Counted from the stretch's first letter, positions 1 to 8,912 are shown. The stretch: DNA of 64,000 nt from Kiritimatiellaeota bacterium B1221 (GCA_029269125.1 JARHXX010000015.1:1-64000), one strand, 5' to 3'. Notes: a model not told the origin generated them from the letters alone. Made by a program: numbers and translations.

Positions 1-232
1 AGGATTTCCACGCTCGGAGATCGTGGACTACGGCTGTGAAATGAAACAAGAGCCAAAGCGAGGATTTCCACGCTCGGAGATCGTGGACTACGGCTTGTGA
101 AATGAAACAAGAGCCAAAGCGAGGATTTCCACGCTCGGAGATCGTGGACTACGACTGTGAAATGAAACAAGAGAGTATGCCAGGATTTCCACGCACGGAG
201 TGCGTGGACTACGCTTGTGCGTGGATTACGAT
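1..232. repeat. Tandem array of about 60-bp hairpin repeats (3.8 copies)
   Basis: Copies begin at 1, 61, 122 and 182 (60, 61 and 60 bp, then a partial copy). Each opens with AGGATTTCCACG and contains a 9-bp stem around a GGA loop. The stem is perfect in the last copy (188-196 with 200-208) and has one mismatch in the first three. A shared spacer, GAAATGAAACAAGAG, follows. The same hairpin and spacer recur at 28728-28800. The array lies directly downstream of the minus-strand gene ending at 226 and may continue beyond the left edge. It resembles REP/BIME-type intergenic elements, but the family was not identified. Confidence 0.85.
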
Positions 233-507
233 CTCGGCGGACCGCGATTTATATACACTTTTACGCCGGATTGTGAACTTCCGGCGGGAGGCTTGCCGGT
301 GAACCAGCTGCGGATGCGTTGGAAAATGAGGGTGAGGATGCCGAGGGCCATAAAGAACAAGGCTGCCCAAAACATAAAGAAAAGGAGGGCGACGCCAATA
401 ATCAAGGCCACGGCGCCAAAAAGATATAACTGCCACTTCTTCGGCTTTTTAAAGGGGGTAGAGGCCCTTTGATCGCTGGGATTCATACGTTCGGGTTCAA
501 TTTCCAT
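226..507 (-). CDS. Small two-helix membrane protein, unknown function
   Basis: Protein of 93 residues. A polar N-terminus with a basic stretch (about residues 18-25) precedes a long hydrophobic region, about residues 27-62, that could form two tight membrane helices. A basic segment (QRIRSW) follows and then a polar tail of about 25 residues. The hydrophobic pattern with flanking positive charges is what supports a real gene, because no family was recognised. The last few codons run into the edge of the repeat array, so the C-terminus may have been altered by repeat insertion. It is divergent from the zinc-ribbon membrane protein starting at 600, across a 92-bp gap. Confidence 0.6.
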   Translation of the reverse strand: MEIEPERMNPSDQRASTPFKKPKKWQLYLFGAVALIIGVALLFFMFWAALFFMALGILTLIFQRIRSWFTGKPPAGSSQSGVKVYINRGPPRS

Positions 508-599
508 TCATCTATTATGTATCAATTTTCGCATCTGTAAAGCTTCGCTGATGGAATATAGGCTTGCGCTAGTCTTTAGGGTCGGCAAAAGAAGTCGTT

Positions 600-1046
600 A
601 TGTGCAAACAAATTTCCCGTGAGCGTAAAACAGCTTATTACATTGGTGGTTTCATTATGGCCATTGGATTTATAAGTTTCCTGTCGGCTTTTGTCAGCGG
701 TATCATAAATTTTGGAAACTTCTCAAATTTTGAAGGACAGGTTCGTTCTTTTGGAATTCGCGCGTTCGGTGGCGCAATCTTGGTCATTATTGGGGGGATG
801 GTTCGGAGAATTGGCGCGACCGGGTTGGCGGGGTCGGGCGTGATCTTGGATACTGAACAGGCGCGGGAGGAACTTGAACCTTACAGTCGGATGGCCGGGG
901 GAATGGTCAACGATGCACTGGATGAGGTGGAGCTCAAATTCGGCGCGTCCTCGCCGGAAAAGGTGATTATGATCAAGTGCCGGGAATGCGGGAAATTGAA
1001 TGAAGAAGACTCAAAATTTTGTCAGGAGTGCGGGAAAGAGCTCTGA
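600..1046 (+). CDS. Membrane protein with C-terminal zinc ribbon
   Basis: Protein of 148 residues with two predicted membrane helices (about residues 12-36 and 50-72), then a cytoplasmic linker and a C-terminal zinc ribbon. The ribbon uses two CxxC pairs, C127/C130 (CRECGK) and C141/C144 (CQECGK). This double knuckle is typical of zinc_ribbon_2 type domains found on many unrelated bacterial membrane proteins, where it probably mediates protein contacts. The function is unknown. It converges on the membrane protein at 1052-1723 with a gap of only 5 bp. Confidence 0.8.
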   Translation: MCKQISRERKTAYYIGGFIMAIGFISFLSAFVSGIINFGNFSNFEGQVRSFGIRAFGGAILVIIGGMVRRIGATGLAGSGVILDTEQAREELEPYSRMAGGMVNDALDEVELKFGASSPEKVIMIKCRECGKLNEEDSKFCQECGKEL

Positions 1047-1051
1047 AGTGT

Positions 1052-1723
1052 TTAGGGGCTTCGGGTGACGAAGGTGAGTATCAGAGAGAAGAAACACAGG
1101 ACCAGATTAAATAAGGGAACCTGTAAGTCGGGGGGAAGGCTGTAAATCATTAACACGGCAGGGATCCATACCATCCAGGAACTGAATTGAATGGTTGCGT
1201 AAGAATGGATTATAAGTTTAGGGGTGTACAATTTACGAAACCGGCTCCATGAAAAACCACAATTTTTCCACCCGTAGAACACGAGACCCACGGGGGTGGC
1301 CCACAATAAATTCCATGGGCCTTGGTCTATCAACATTTTATACAAGAGGGTTTTGAAGTCGGTGCCCGAACCAAACCATACAGTTTGAAAGGTGTAGAAG
1401 GTATCGACAAATGCACCCTGAACCGCCCAATAGATGACATAAAAGAAGAAATAGCGTACTTTCAGGCCCGGAGGGATACGTCCGCGGCGCGCCATGACTC
1501 CCCAAGGAATCAGCCCCCCGAAAAGGGCGGTTGAGAGAATTGCAAAGAGGATGCCGGCCGAGGCTTTGAGTTCACCGATGGTTTCAAAGGCGGGGCGCAA
1601 GGATTCCATCCCAAAATACAGTCCCAAAATACAAGCGGCAAAAATTTGCAGCACAATGGCCGGAAAGCGGTTTTGAATTAATGCCGCTTTGATGGTGTGC
1701 CAAATGGAGGGTGGGGGATGCAT
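1052..1723 (-). CDS. Polytopic membrane protein, possibly Mpv17/PMP22-like
   Basis: Protein of 223 residues, rich in aromatic and hydrophobic residues, with about five or six possible membrane segments. The C-terminal half has a DQGPWNLLW segment, then a tryptophan-rich helix (SSWMVWIPAVLMIYSLPP) and a final hydrophobic helix. The order and spacing recall the eukaryotic Mpv17/PMP22 family, in which a DQ...P motif precedes a W-x-x-WP segment. That comparison is from memory and is only a suggestion. There is no enzyme motif. It faces zwf divergently, with about 160 bp between the starts. Confidence 0.7.
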   Translation of the reverse strand: MHPPPSIWHTIKAALIQNRFPAIVLQIFAACILGLYFGMESLRPAFETIGELKASAGILFAILSTALFGGLIPWGVMARRGRIPPGLKVRYFFFYVIYWAVQGAFVDTFYTFQTVWFGSGTDFKTLLYKMLIDQGPWNLLWATPVGLVFYGWKNCGFSWSRFRKLYTPKLIIHSYATIQFSSWMVWIPAVLMIYSLPPDLQVPLFNLVLCFFSLILTFVTRSP

Positions 1724-1886
1724 AGAGGTGCGGGCTCCCTATTCCCTCCATGGAGAGGTTTCGATAAAAAAGGGTGATCGATTCCCGAACGGTATGCCGG
1801 CGGAGGGTATAAATAACGGTTTTGAGGTTCTTCGGGAGTCAATTCCAATTCCCTTTTCTTGACATTAAGCTCTTTAGCGAGGATAT

Positions 1887-3470
1887 GTGCGACCTATGAG
1901 TCCTGTAATTAACATTCATCATTCCTCTTCCGATTCCCAGTCCGGCCGTATCCCGGATTTGATCGTGGAAGATTCGCAAACTGTAGTCATCTTTGGGGGG
2001 ACCGGAGATTTAACCCGGCGTAAACTCCTGCCGGCGTTGTTTGCAATGCACTATGAAAACCGCTTGCCCGAAAAAATCCGGATCGTGGCCTTTGGCCGTC
2101 GGGATTATACAAATGAAAGTTTTCGGGAGGAGATGTGCAGTGAAATCGAAAGTTTTCAACGGGTGAAGGGCAGTAAGGCGGATGTAAAAGCTTTTGCGGA
2201 GCACATTGATTATTTTAAAGGCGGCCTTGATGATGCGGAATCCTTTGACCGCTTATCCAAGCAGTTGGATGATGCGGAAGTTTATCCGGCGAACCGGGTG
2301 TTTTATTTATCGGTTGCCCCCAGTTTTTTTGGTCCGGTGACCACCCTGCTGAAAGAATCCGATCTGGTGTATTCACCCACCCATGCGCATTGGAGCCGGG
2401 TGGTGATTGAAAAGCCGTTTGGGCGGGATTTGGAAAGTGCGATGGATCTCAATCGTCATGTGCTGAATCTTCTCGATGAATCACAAGTGTATCGTATCGA
2501 TCATTATTTGGGAAAAGAAACGGTTCAGAATATTTTATCTTTCCGGTTTGCGAACACGATTTTTGAACCGGTATTTAACAGCAGTTACGTGGATCACATC
2601 CAGGTAACCGCCAGTGAAACTGTGGGGATGGAATCCGGTCGCGGGGCGTATTTTGACACCGCGGGTGCGCTAAGGGACATGATGCAGAATCATATTTCCC
2701 AGTTGCTTTGCCTGGTGACCATGGAGCCGCCCAGCGGATTTTCTTCAGATGCGGTGCGGAATGAAAAGGTAAAAGTCTTACAGAGTATCCGCATTCCCAA
2801 ACTGGATGATGTGCGGGAGAATGTGGTGCGGGCACAGTATGTCTCCGGAACCATGGGGGACAAAAAGGTGACGGCCTATGTGGATGAAGACCGGGTTCCC
2901 TCCGGCACGTCCACCGAAACCTTTGTGGCGGCCAAATTTTTTATTGATAACTGGCGCTGGTCCGGGGTGCCCATGTACCTGCGCACGGGGAAGCGGATGG
3001 GCCGCAAGCAAACCAGCATTACGGTTCAGTTCAAAAAACCGCCGATGGAGTTGTTCCGCACGGTTGAGTGTGCCAACGATGTTTGTGATTTGACCGAGGC
3101 GCAACCCAATGTGTTAACCTTCCGGATTCAACCCGACGAAGGGATCTCTCTGCACTTTGCGACCAAACGTCCGTCCATGCATATGGTGGTGGAGGATTCG
3201 GAACTCGATTTCAATTATGCGGAAAACTACGAGGGCACCTTGCCTGAAGCCTATGAACGTCTGTTAATGGATGTGATGCGCGGAGATGCCACCCTGTTTA
3301 TGCGTTCTGACGAAGTGGAAGCCGCCTGGCGGATTATGGATCCGATTCTGCAAGCGTGGCAGGAGCGGAATGCCCGGATTCCCCTTCATTTTTATTCACC
3401 CGGTTCCTGGGGGCCCCTGGCGGCCGATGAATTGTTTGAGAATGAAGTGGGGGCCTGGCAGAATCAGTAA
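1887..3470 (+). CDS. zwf: Glucose-6-phosphate 1-dehydrogenase
   Basis: Catalyses NADP-dependent oxidation of glucose-6-phosphate to 6-phosphogluconolactone, the entry step of the oxidative pentose phosphate pathway. The protein has about 527 residues, slightly longer than usual because of a 30-residue N-terminal lead. Visible signatures are the dinucleotide-binding loop GGTGDLTRRK (residues 37-46), EKPFG (175-179) and the active-site motif RIDHYLGKE (203-211) with its catalytic histidine. The start is a GTG 4 nt after GAGGA; an in-frame ATG lies three codons later at 1896 and could be used instead. No other pentose phosphate gene is adjacent, so it appears to be transcribed alone. Two hairpins follow the stop codon. 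Confidence 0.95.
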   Translation: MRPMSPVINIHHSSSDSQSGRIPDLIVEDSQTVVIFGGTGDLTRRKLLPALFAMHYENRLPEKIRIVAFGRRDYTNESFREEMCSEIESFQRVKGSKADVKAFAEHIDYFKGGLDDAESFDRLSKQLDDAEVYPANRVFYLSVAPSFFGPVTTLLKESDLVYSPTHAHWSRVVIEKPFGRDLESAMDLNRHVLNLLDESQVYRIDHYLGKETVQNILSFRFANTIFEPVFNSSYVDHIQVTASETVGMESGRGAYFDTAGALRDMMQNHISQLLCLVTMEPPSGFSSDAVRNEKVKVLQSIRIPKLDDVRENVVRAQYVSGTMGDKKVTAYVDEDRVPSGTSTETFVAAKFFIDNWRWSGVPMYLRTGKRMGRKQTSITVQFKKPPMELFRTVECANDVCDLTEAQPNVLTFRIQPDEGISLHFATKRPSMHMVVEDSELDFNYAENYEGTLPEAYERLLMDVMRGDATLFMRSDEVEAAWRIMDPILQAWQERNARIPLHFYSPGSWGPLAADELFENEVGAWQNQ

Positions 3471-3513
3471 TTGCTGGTTTTGAGCAGTGCGTTTTTCCGT
3501 TCTGTAAATTCGA

Positions 3514-3579
3514 GCGGACCTTCAGTCCGCCTTATAGTATCCATACGACAACCCAGCCCCCGCAAGCGGGGACCGGGCT
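3514..3579. terminator. Two hairpins after zwf; possible terminator or REP-like structure
   Basis: The first hairpin pairs GCGGAC (3514-3519) with GTCCGC (3525-3530). The second pairs CCCCGC (3558-3563) with GCGGGG (3566-3571) around an AA loop, inside an outer AGCCC/GGGCT pair. Neither is followed by a clear T-run, so intrinsic termination is uncertain. The CCCGC-AA-GCGGG core recurs near 61371 and 61587. The rest of the 220-bp gap before the ATPase gene shows nothing recognisable. Confidence 0.4.
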
Positions 3580-3690
3580 ATCATTCGATTGGACCGGCGG
3601 CCCAAGAAGAAGTTGCCTCTTAAGGACGAAATCCGTAACTTGGCCTTATTCAAGGTTGATCTCTTATTTTAGCGCCTCTATGTTTTGGGC

Positions 3691-6075
3691 ATGAAAACAT
3701 ATGAAAAGCTGGGTGCATTTTATTTAGGGAAAACGGAAGCATCGGAAGAACGGGATGCATCGACCCTGATGTATGATGCCAAGGATTTAACCACCCACGG
3801 GGTGTGTGTGGGAATGACGGGGAGCGGGAAGACGGGATTGTGTCTGTCACTGATTGAAGAGGCGGCCATGGATGGGATTCCGGTATTGGCCATTGATCCC
3901 AAAGGGGACTTGGGTAATTTGCTTCTGACGTTTCCGGATTTGTTACCGGAAGATTTTGCGCCGTGGATTGATCCGGCGGAGGCGATGCGCAAAGGGGCGA
4001 CGCCTGAAGATTATGCGGTAAAAGTGGCCAAGACCTGGAAAGAAGGGCTGGCCTCCTGGGATCAGGATGGGGAGCGGATCCGGCGGATGAAAGAAAATGC
4101 GGACTTCACGATTTATACCCCGGGGAGTACGGCGGGGCGTCCGTTGACGGTACTCAAATCTTTTAATGCGCCTCCGGAGGTGTTGCGAAACGATCCGGAA
4201 TTGTTGGCGGAGCGGGTGGACTCGTCGGTGGCGGGCCTGATGGCTTTGTTGGGGGTGCGCGGGGATCCGTTGCAAAGTCCTGAGTACATTTTAATGGCCA
4301 ACCTTTTACGTCATGAATGGGAGGCGGGCCGCGATTTGGATTTGCCGGGGATTTTGAATGGCATTCAAAAACCTCCCTTTGATAAAGTCGGGTTTTTTGA
4401 TTTGGAAACATTTTATCCGGCCAAAGAACGGATGCAGTTGGCGATGCGGTTGAACAATTTATTGGCCTCCCCGGGTTTTGCCAGTTGGTTGGAAGGGGAT
4501 GCCCTGGATATCAATTCCCTGATGTACACCAAGGAAGGCAAAGCGCGGGTGACCATATTGTCGATCGCACATTTGAGTGAAAGCGAACGCATGTTTTTTG
4601 TCACCCTGCTGCTGAACGAATTGGTGGCATGGATGCGAGGTCAGCCGGGAACCTCCAGTCTGCGGGCTTTGTTGTATATGGATGAGATTTTCGGATTTTT
4701 TCCACCCTCCGGAAATCCGCCCTCCAAGCGTCCGATGTTGACTTTGCTTAAGCAGGCGCGGGCCTACGGGTTAGGATGTTTATTGGCGACCCAGAATCCA
4801 GTGGATTTGGATTACAAGGGCTTGTCCAACACGGGGACCTGGTTTATTGGCCGCCTGCAGACCGAACGGGATAAAATGCGGGTGATGGAAGGGCTGGAGG
4901 GGGCTTCGGCGGGTGGAAAATTTGACCGGGCAAAGATGGAGCAGATTTTGGCAGGTTTGGGCAGTCGGCGTTTTCTGTTGCACAATGTGCATGATGACGG
5001 GCCGGTGGTGTTTCAGACCCGCTGGGCGATGAGTTATTTACGGGGGCCTTTGACCCGGGAGCAGATCCGGTTGTTGAATCCCAAGAGGCTCACCGAAGAG
5101 GCATCGACGGCCGCTCCGTCGGAGACGCCTGAGAAGAAGGAGGAAGAAGCGATTGCAGAAAAGCCGGAAGTACAGATTTCTTCCGCGATTTTGCCTGCGG
5201 GGATTCCGGAGGCGGAGCTGCCTCTGGCAACGCCGGGGGCTTCACAGGCCTGTGTTCCCTGTATTGCGGGGGTTGCGAAATTACATTATGTCCGTGCGTC
5301 GAAACATGTGGATCTATGGAGGGAGCAGGCCTTTTATGTGCCGATTCGGGATGGCTTCACCCCGGTGGACTGGGAGGAGATCGCTTTTGCGGAGGGGACG
5401 GGAGGTTTTGCGCCCGCGGAGAAAGGAAAAGTCCGTCCGCCACTGCCCGGTGCCGCTGGAAATGCCAAGAATTTCAAGAGTTGGGAAAAGGAAGCCAAGT
5501 CGGTGCTGTATGAACAACAGACTTTGACCCTGTTAAGTTGCAAGGCCTTGAAGTTGGATGCGGAGGAGAATGAAACGCCGGAAGCTTTTCAGGCCCGCCT
5601 GCATCATGCAGCCCGGGAAAAGCGGGATTTGGAGGTGGAGGCTTTACGTCAGAAAATGGAGAAGAAATTTTTAACCCTGCGCGATCAAATCCGTCGCGCG
5701 GAAGATCGGGTGGAGCGGAGCAAATCTGCCCATTCCGAGAAGAAATTGAATACCGCACTGAGTTTCGGCAGTACGTTGCTTGGAGCATTTTTGGGTAGCA
5801 AAAAGGCCTCGGTCACCAATGTGAACCGGACCCGGAGCAGTTTGACCAAAGCGTCCCGGCTGGGCAAATCCAAAGAGGATATTCAACGGGCGGAAGACGA
5901 GTTGGCCGCGCGCACCCAGCAGTATGCCGATCTGGAAGTGCAACTGGAAAAAGATCTGGAAGCCATTAAACAGGCGTATTCCCCGGAAAATCTTCAGGTG
6001 GATGAATGGGTCCTGCCTTTCCGGAAATCCGATTTTCGTTTCAGTTTTTTCGGGCTGCTTTGGCGGGAAATCTAA
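3691..6075 (+). CDS. HerA/FtsK-like ATPase (DUF87/DUF853 type) with C-terminal coiled coil
   Basis: Protein of about 794 residues from the ATG at 3691; an upstream in-frame TTG at 3685 is less likely. The Walker A motif GMTGSGKT lies at residues 41-48 and is followed by an IDPKGDLGN segment typical of HerA-type ATPases. A Walker B-like strand (LLYMDEIFGF) lies near residue 331 and a TQNP sensor-like motif near 369. The family contains hexameric DNA or protein translocases. After residue 460 comes an acidic linker, then a region with predicted coiled coils (about 620-690 and 720-765) around a short hydrophobic glycine-rich stretch. No nuclease such as NurA is adjacent, so the partner and role are unknown. 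It appears to be a single-gene unit. Confidence 0.8.
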   Translation: MKTYEKLGAFYLGKTEASEERDASTLMYDAKDLTTHGVCVGMTGSGKTGLCLSLIEEAAMDGIPVLAIDPKGDLGNLLLTFPDLLPEDFAPWIDPAEAMRKGATPEDYAVKVAKTWKEGLASWDQDGERIRRMKENADFTIYTPGSTAGRPLTVLKSFNAPPEVLRNDPELLAERVDSSVAGLMALLGVRGDPLQSPEYILMANLLRHEWEAGRDLDLPGILNGIQKPPFDKVGFFDLETFYPAKERMQLAMRLNNLLASPGFASWLEGDALDINSLMYTKEGKARVTILSIAHLSESERMFFVTLLLNELVAWMRGQPGTSSLRALLYMDEIFGFFPPSGNPPSKRPMLTLLKQARAYGLGCLLATQNPVDLDYKGLSNTGTWFIGRLQTERDKMRVMEGLEGASAGGKFDRAKMEQILAGLGSRRFLLHNVHDDGPVVFQTRWAMSYLRGPLTREQIRLLNPKRLTEEASTAAPSETPEKKEEEAIAEKPEVQISSAILPAGIPEAELPLATPGASQACVPCIAGVAKLHYVRASKHVDLWREQAFYVPIRDGFTPVDWEEIAFAEGTGGFAPAEKGKVRPPLPGAAGNAKNFKSWEKEAKSVLYEQQTLTLLSCKALKLDAEENETPEAFQARLHHAAREKRDLEVEALRQKMEKKFLTLRDQIRRAEDRVERSKSAHSEKKLNTALSFGSTLLGAFLGSKKASVTNVNRTRSSLTKASRLGKSKEDIQRAEDELAARTQQYADLEVQLEKDLEAIKQAYSPENLQVDEWVLPFRKSDFRFSFFGLLWREI

Positions 6076-6330
6076 ATCAGGAGAAGCCGGCATGGTTTGT
6101 TTCCGTTTTGGGGCATGCGGTGATGGTGGGTAAATAACCGGAATGGGTAATTTTCGAAATTGACTTTGTGCAGGACGGATATGAAAATCCCCTCCTAAAT
6201 ACTTAGCTCAAATTATGAAAAATCTATTCTCTCTTATGGGGGCTGTTGCGGTTTTGTTTGCTGCTGTCCCTCTGAATGCCGATGTTGCGGTGACGATCGA
6301 TACCAGCACGACTTATCAAATTTTTCGTGG

Positions 6331-6882
6331 ATGGGGATGGGTCAATTCGCTTCCGGATTACATTACGCCCGGCTCCGGGACGAGTTGATCTATGAACTCG
6401 CAGATCAGTACGGACTCAATCGGGTCCGCTTTGAAATTCCCGCCGGAAATAAAGCCGGAGAAACAGGCTGGGAAGCGGTAAATGACAATGCCGACCCGAA
6501 CAAAACCCGGTGGTCGAACTATAATCGGGCTGATTTGGACCGCCGGGTGACGGAAATTGTGGGTCCCTTTGCCCGGCATGTCCGGGGCAGAGGGGATCCC
6601 TTTGACATGTATCTCAGCTATTCGTTTTACACGAATGGATCCTCCGGTCTTTCTCCGGCCTGGATCCAGTATAATCCCGGAGAGTACGTGGAGTTTGCCA
6701 TGTCGCTGCTGCTCCGGCTGAAATATGTACACGGATTGGAGGCGGACTACATCTGCATCCTTAATGAGGCCAGTTATAAGAAGGTATTCACGGTGGACAC
6801 CGTCCGCACCATGATTACGGCATTGGGGCCGGTGATGCAGGCCGCGGGACTCAAAACCAAAATCCAGTATCCGAGAGCGTGA
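6331..6882 (+). CDS. Frame-B fragment: N-terminal catalytic half of the GH30-like glycosidase
   Basis: This segment holds the first half of the (beta/alpha)8 barrel. It contains a strand with NRVRFEIPAGN, a typical glycoside hydrolase clan A feature, and ICILNEAS, whose glutamate is the best candidate for the general acid/base because it follows an asparagine as in GH30 and GH5-like enzymes. The first codons of this frame, before about position 6370, are out-of-frame translation and do not belong to the protein. Read alone it lacks a signal peptide and the nucleophile, so it would not be an active enzyme. Confidence 0.6.
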   Translation: MGMGQFASGLHYARLRDELIYELADQYGLNRVRFEIPAGNKAGETGWEAVNDNADPNKTRWSNYNRADLDRRVTEIVGPFARHVRGRGDPFDMYLSYSFYTNGSSGLSPAWIQYNPGEYVEFAMSLLLRLKYVHGLEADYICILNEASYKKVFTVDTVRTMITALGPVMQAAGLKTKIQYPRA

Positions 6883-8912
6883 ATGTGGGTGTGGCCGTAA
6901 ATAACTTTATCACCCCGACCGCATCGGATGATGAACTGTGGTCCTGGGTGGGGGCGGTCACTTATCACCGTTATGGCAGCATGGAATTGTTGCCGGACTT
7001 GGCCGCCTTTGCCGGCGGGAAAAATTTACCCACGGGCATGACAGAACATTCAAATTTGAACGTGGACAGACTCTATGAGGATCTGACCGTGGGAAATGTC
7101 TCTTACTGGGAGGTGTACGGGATTGGCAGTGAGGTGGTTTTGTTTGAAAATCCAGCCAATTATAATTTTTTGGAGCGACAGTCGAATTGGTGGCGTTTCC
7201 GTCAGTTTATGCAGTATGTCCGTCCCGGCGCGGTACGGGTGGACGTGAGTTCGGATGACAGCCAGTTGCGGGTGCTCGCCTGGAAGCATCAGGGGAAAAC
7301 CATCTTGAATCTGCTGAACAACAGTGACGGTACCCAGCGGGTGGTCAACATTGAGGGTCTCAGTCCGGGGGGTTATGGATTCACGGGGGCCCGATCGACC
7401 GCCGCCCCGATCGAACGGGGATTACAGACGGTTGGACAGGATGGGACGCTGACCCTGACGCTGCCCGGGAGTACGATTTACACCCTTTATCCGCATCCGG
7501 GAGGAAATTTACCCCCGTATTTCACAGATTTCCGTCCTTCGGTCGGATATTTGGTGTCGCCCGACAGTTCCTTCACTTTATCCGCGGCTGCTCAGGATCC
7601 GGAAGTGGACACGCTCACATTTCAGTGGAGTCTCATCGAACAACCTTTGGGTGCCAATGCGTTGTTGGCCACTCCCTCTGCCGCTACCTGTGTGGTAAGC
7701 GGGTTGACGGTTGCCGGAGATTATACCTTTGGTGTCGCGGTCTCGGACGGGAGCAATACGACCACCCGCGAGGTGCGGATGGAGGTGTTTGCCGGTAATC
7801 CCGCCCCGAAAATCCATGATATGCAAAACCGACAACCGGTGCGGGTGACCCTGCCGGATACGGAAACACAACTCCGCAGTTCGGTATGGAATGTGGACGG
7901 GGATCCGCTGACCTATCAGTGGTCGGTGGTGTCCCAACCTGCGGGGGCAAATGCCCAATTTGATGCGCCGACCTCGGATCGGACTCAGTTGACGGATCTT
8001 ACGGTCGCCGGTGAATATGTGGTTCGGGTTTCGGTATCGGACGGCACTTCCACCGTACACAACGAATTAACCGTTCCGGTATACCCTTTGAATACCCAGC
8101 CGGTGGTGACGGCAGCGGCGACCTCAACTGCGTTGACGCTTCCGGAGGCGGAAACCACCCTGAATGCCACTTGTACGGACGGGGACGGGGATTCGTTGAG
8201 TCACTGGTGGAAACTGGTGAGCGCGCCCACTGGTGCCCGGCCGGTATTTGTTTTCCCCACGGAAGAGCAAACCCTGGTGAAAGGGCTGGTGATCCCCGGG
8301 ACCTACAGCTTCCAGCATGTGGCCACTGATGAAACCAAAGTGGGAACCAGTAACACGGTGACCGTAACCGTGGCTGCGGGGAGTTCGCCGGAACTGCTGT
8401 TTTTGGCGGCGCCGAATGGAGACGAAATCTATGAGCCGGGACAGACCATTCAGATCCGCTGGGCCAGTGCCCATTTTACGGATGAGGTGAAATTGGAATT
8501 TTATGACGGAAGCACCTGGAGTGAGATTGTTTCGGCCACCCCGAATGACGTGGTGGAGGCGAACACACTTCCGGCTTCAACTCTGAGCGGGTGCAAGATC
8601 CGGATTTCCGACGCGGCGGATGGGAATCCGGCGGATGAATCCGATGCCGGTTTTCGGATATATCTTCCCGGAGAATTTTCCAGCAGGCTGGTGGAAGGGG
8701 ATACCGGAGCCGGAGCGTCCCTGGAATGGGACACCCTCCCCGGAGGATATGAATATCAACTGTATTCTACGGATATGCTTGATCCGGTGAATTGGCAGCC
8801 GTTGGGACCGCGCGAACCGGTGGAGAGTCTGTGGTTTGAAAGGGTAAAGACAGATGCCGATACCGGCGTGCCTATGCGTTTTTACCGGGTGGAAAGAAGT
8901 GTGATGGAGTAA
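6879..8912 (+). CDS. Frame-C fragment: rest of the glycosidase plus PKD/Ig-like and Kre9-like domains
   Basis: The first 220 residues finish the GH30-like unit. They contain VTYHRYG and GMTEHSN, whose glutamate is the likely nucleophile, then a beta-sandwich (RVLAWKHQGKTILNLLNNS) typical of GH30. Next come three PKD/REJ-like beta-sandwich repeats of about 95 residues, each with a TLTFQWSLIEQP-type strand and a GDYTFGVAVSDG-type strand. A Kre9/Knh1-like domain follows (PNGDEIYEPGQTIQIRW). No PEP-CTERM tail or other sorting signal is seen at the C-terminus. The substrate cannot be assigned; GH30 members attack glucans, galactans or xylans. Confidence 0.75.
   Translation: MNVGVAVNNFITPTASDDELWSWVGAVTYHRYGSMELLPDLAAFAGGKNLPTGMTEHSNLNVDRLYEDLTVGNVSYWEVYGIGSEVVLFENPANYNFLERQSNWWRFRQFMQYVRPGAVRVDVSSDDSQLRVLAWKHQGKTILNLLNNSDGTQRVVNIEGLSPGGYGFTGARSTAAPIERGLQTVGQDGTLTLTLPGSTIYTLYPHPGGNLPPYFTDFRPSVGYLVSPDSSFTLSAAAQDPEVDTLTFQWSLIEQPLGANALLATPSAATCVVSGLTVAGDYTFGVAVSDGSNTTTREVRMEVFAGNPAPKIHDMQNRQPVRVTLPDTETQLRSSVWNVDGDPLTYQWSVVSQPAGANAQFDAPTSDRTQLTDLTVAGEYVVRVSVSDGTSTVHNELTVPVYPLNTQPVVTAAATSTALTLPEAETTLNATCTDGDGDSLSHWWKLVSAPTGARPVFVFPTEEQTLVKGLVIPGTYSFQHVATDETKVGTSNTVTVTVAAGSSPELLFLAAPNGDEIYEPGQTIQIRWASAHFTDEVKLEFYDGSTWSEIVSATPNDVVEANTLPASTLSGCKIRISDAADGNPADESDAGFRIYLPGEFSSRLVEGDTGAGASLEWDTLPGGYEYQLYSTDMLDPVNWQPLGPREPVESLWFERVKTDADTGVPMRFYRVERSVME

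Larger units (their letters stand above)
6215..8912 (+). pseudogene. GH30-like secreted glycosidase gene interrupted by two -1 frameshifts
   Basis: Three reading frames must be joined to give one sensible protein. Frame A starts at the ATG at 6215, encodes a signal peptide (MKNLFSLMGAVAVLFAAVPL) and the opening of the catalytic domain (FRGWGWVNSLPDY), and hits a stop at about 6386. Frame B then continues with LRDELIYELADQYGLNRVRF up to 6882. Frame C runs on to 8912. Each junction is repaired by adding one base in a short G/C run: near 6370 (CCCGG to CCCGGG) and near 6869 (TATCC to TATCCC). Two losses of the same kind in one gene may be real decay or may be sequencing error. The intact product would have about 898 residues. 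Confidence 0.75.

Noticed and set aside
1-232. CRISPR array at the window start
   Set aside because: The copies follow each other directly without unique spacers, the unit is about 60 bp, and no cas genes are near.
102-302. Reading frames of 66-90 codons across the repeat array
   Set aside because: They are translations of the repeat itself and of sequence antisense to the small membrane protein gene, without a ribosome binding site.
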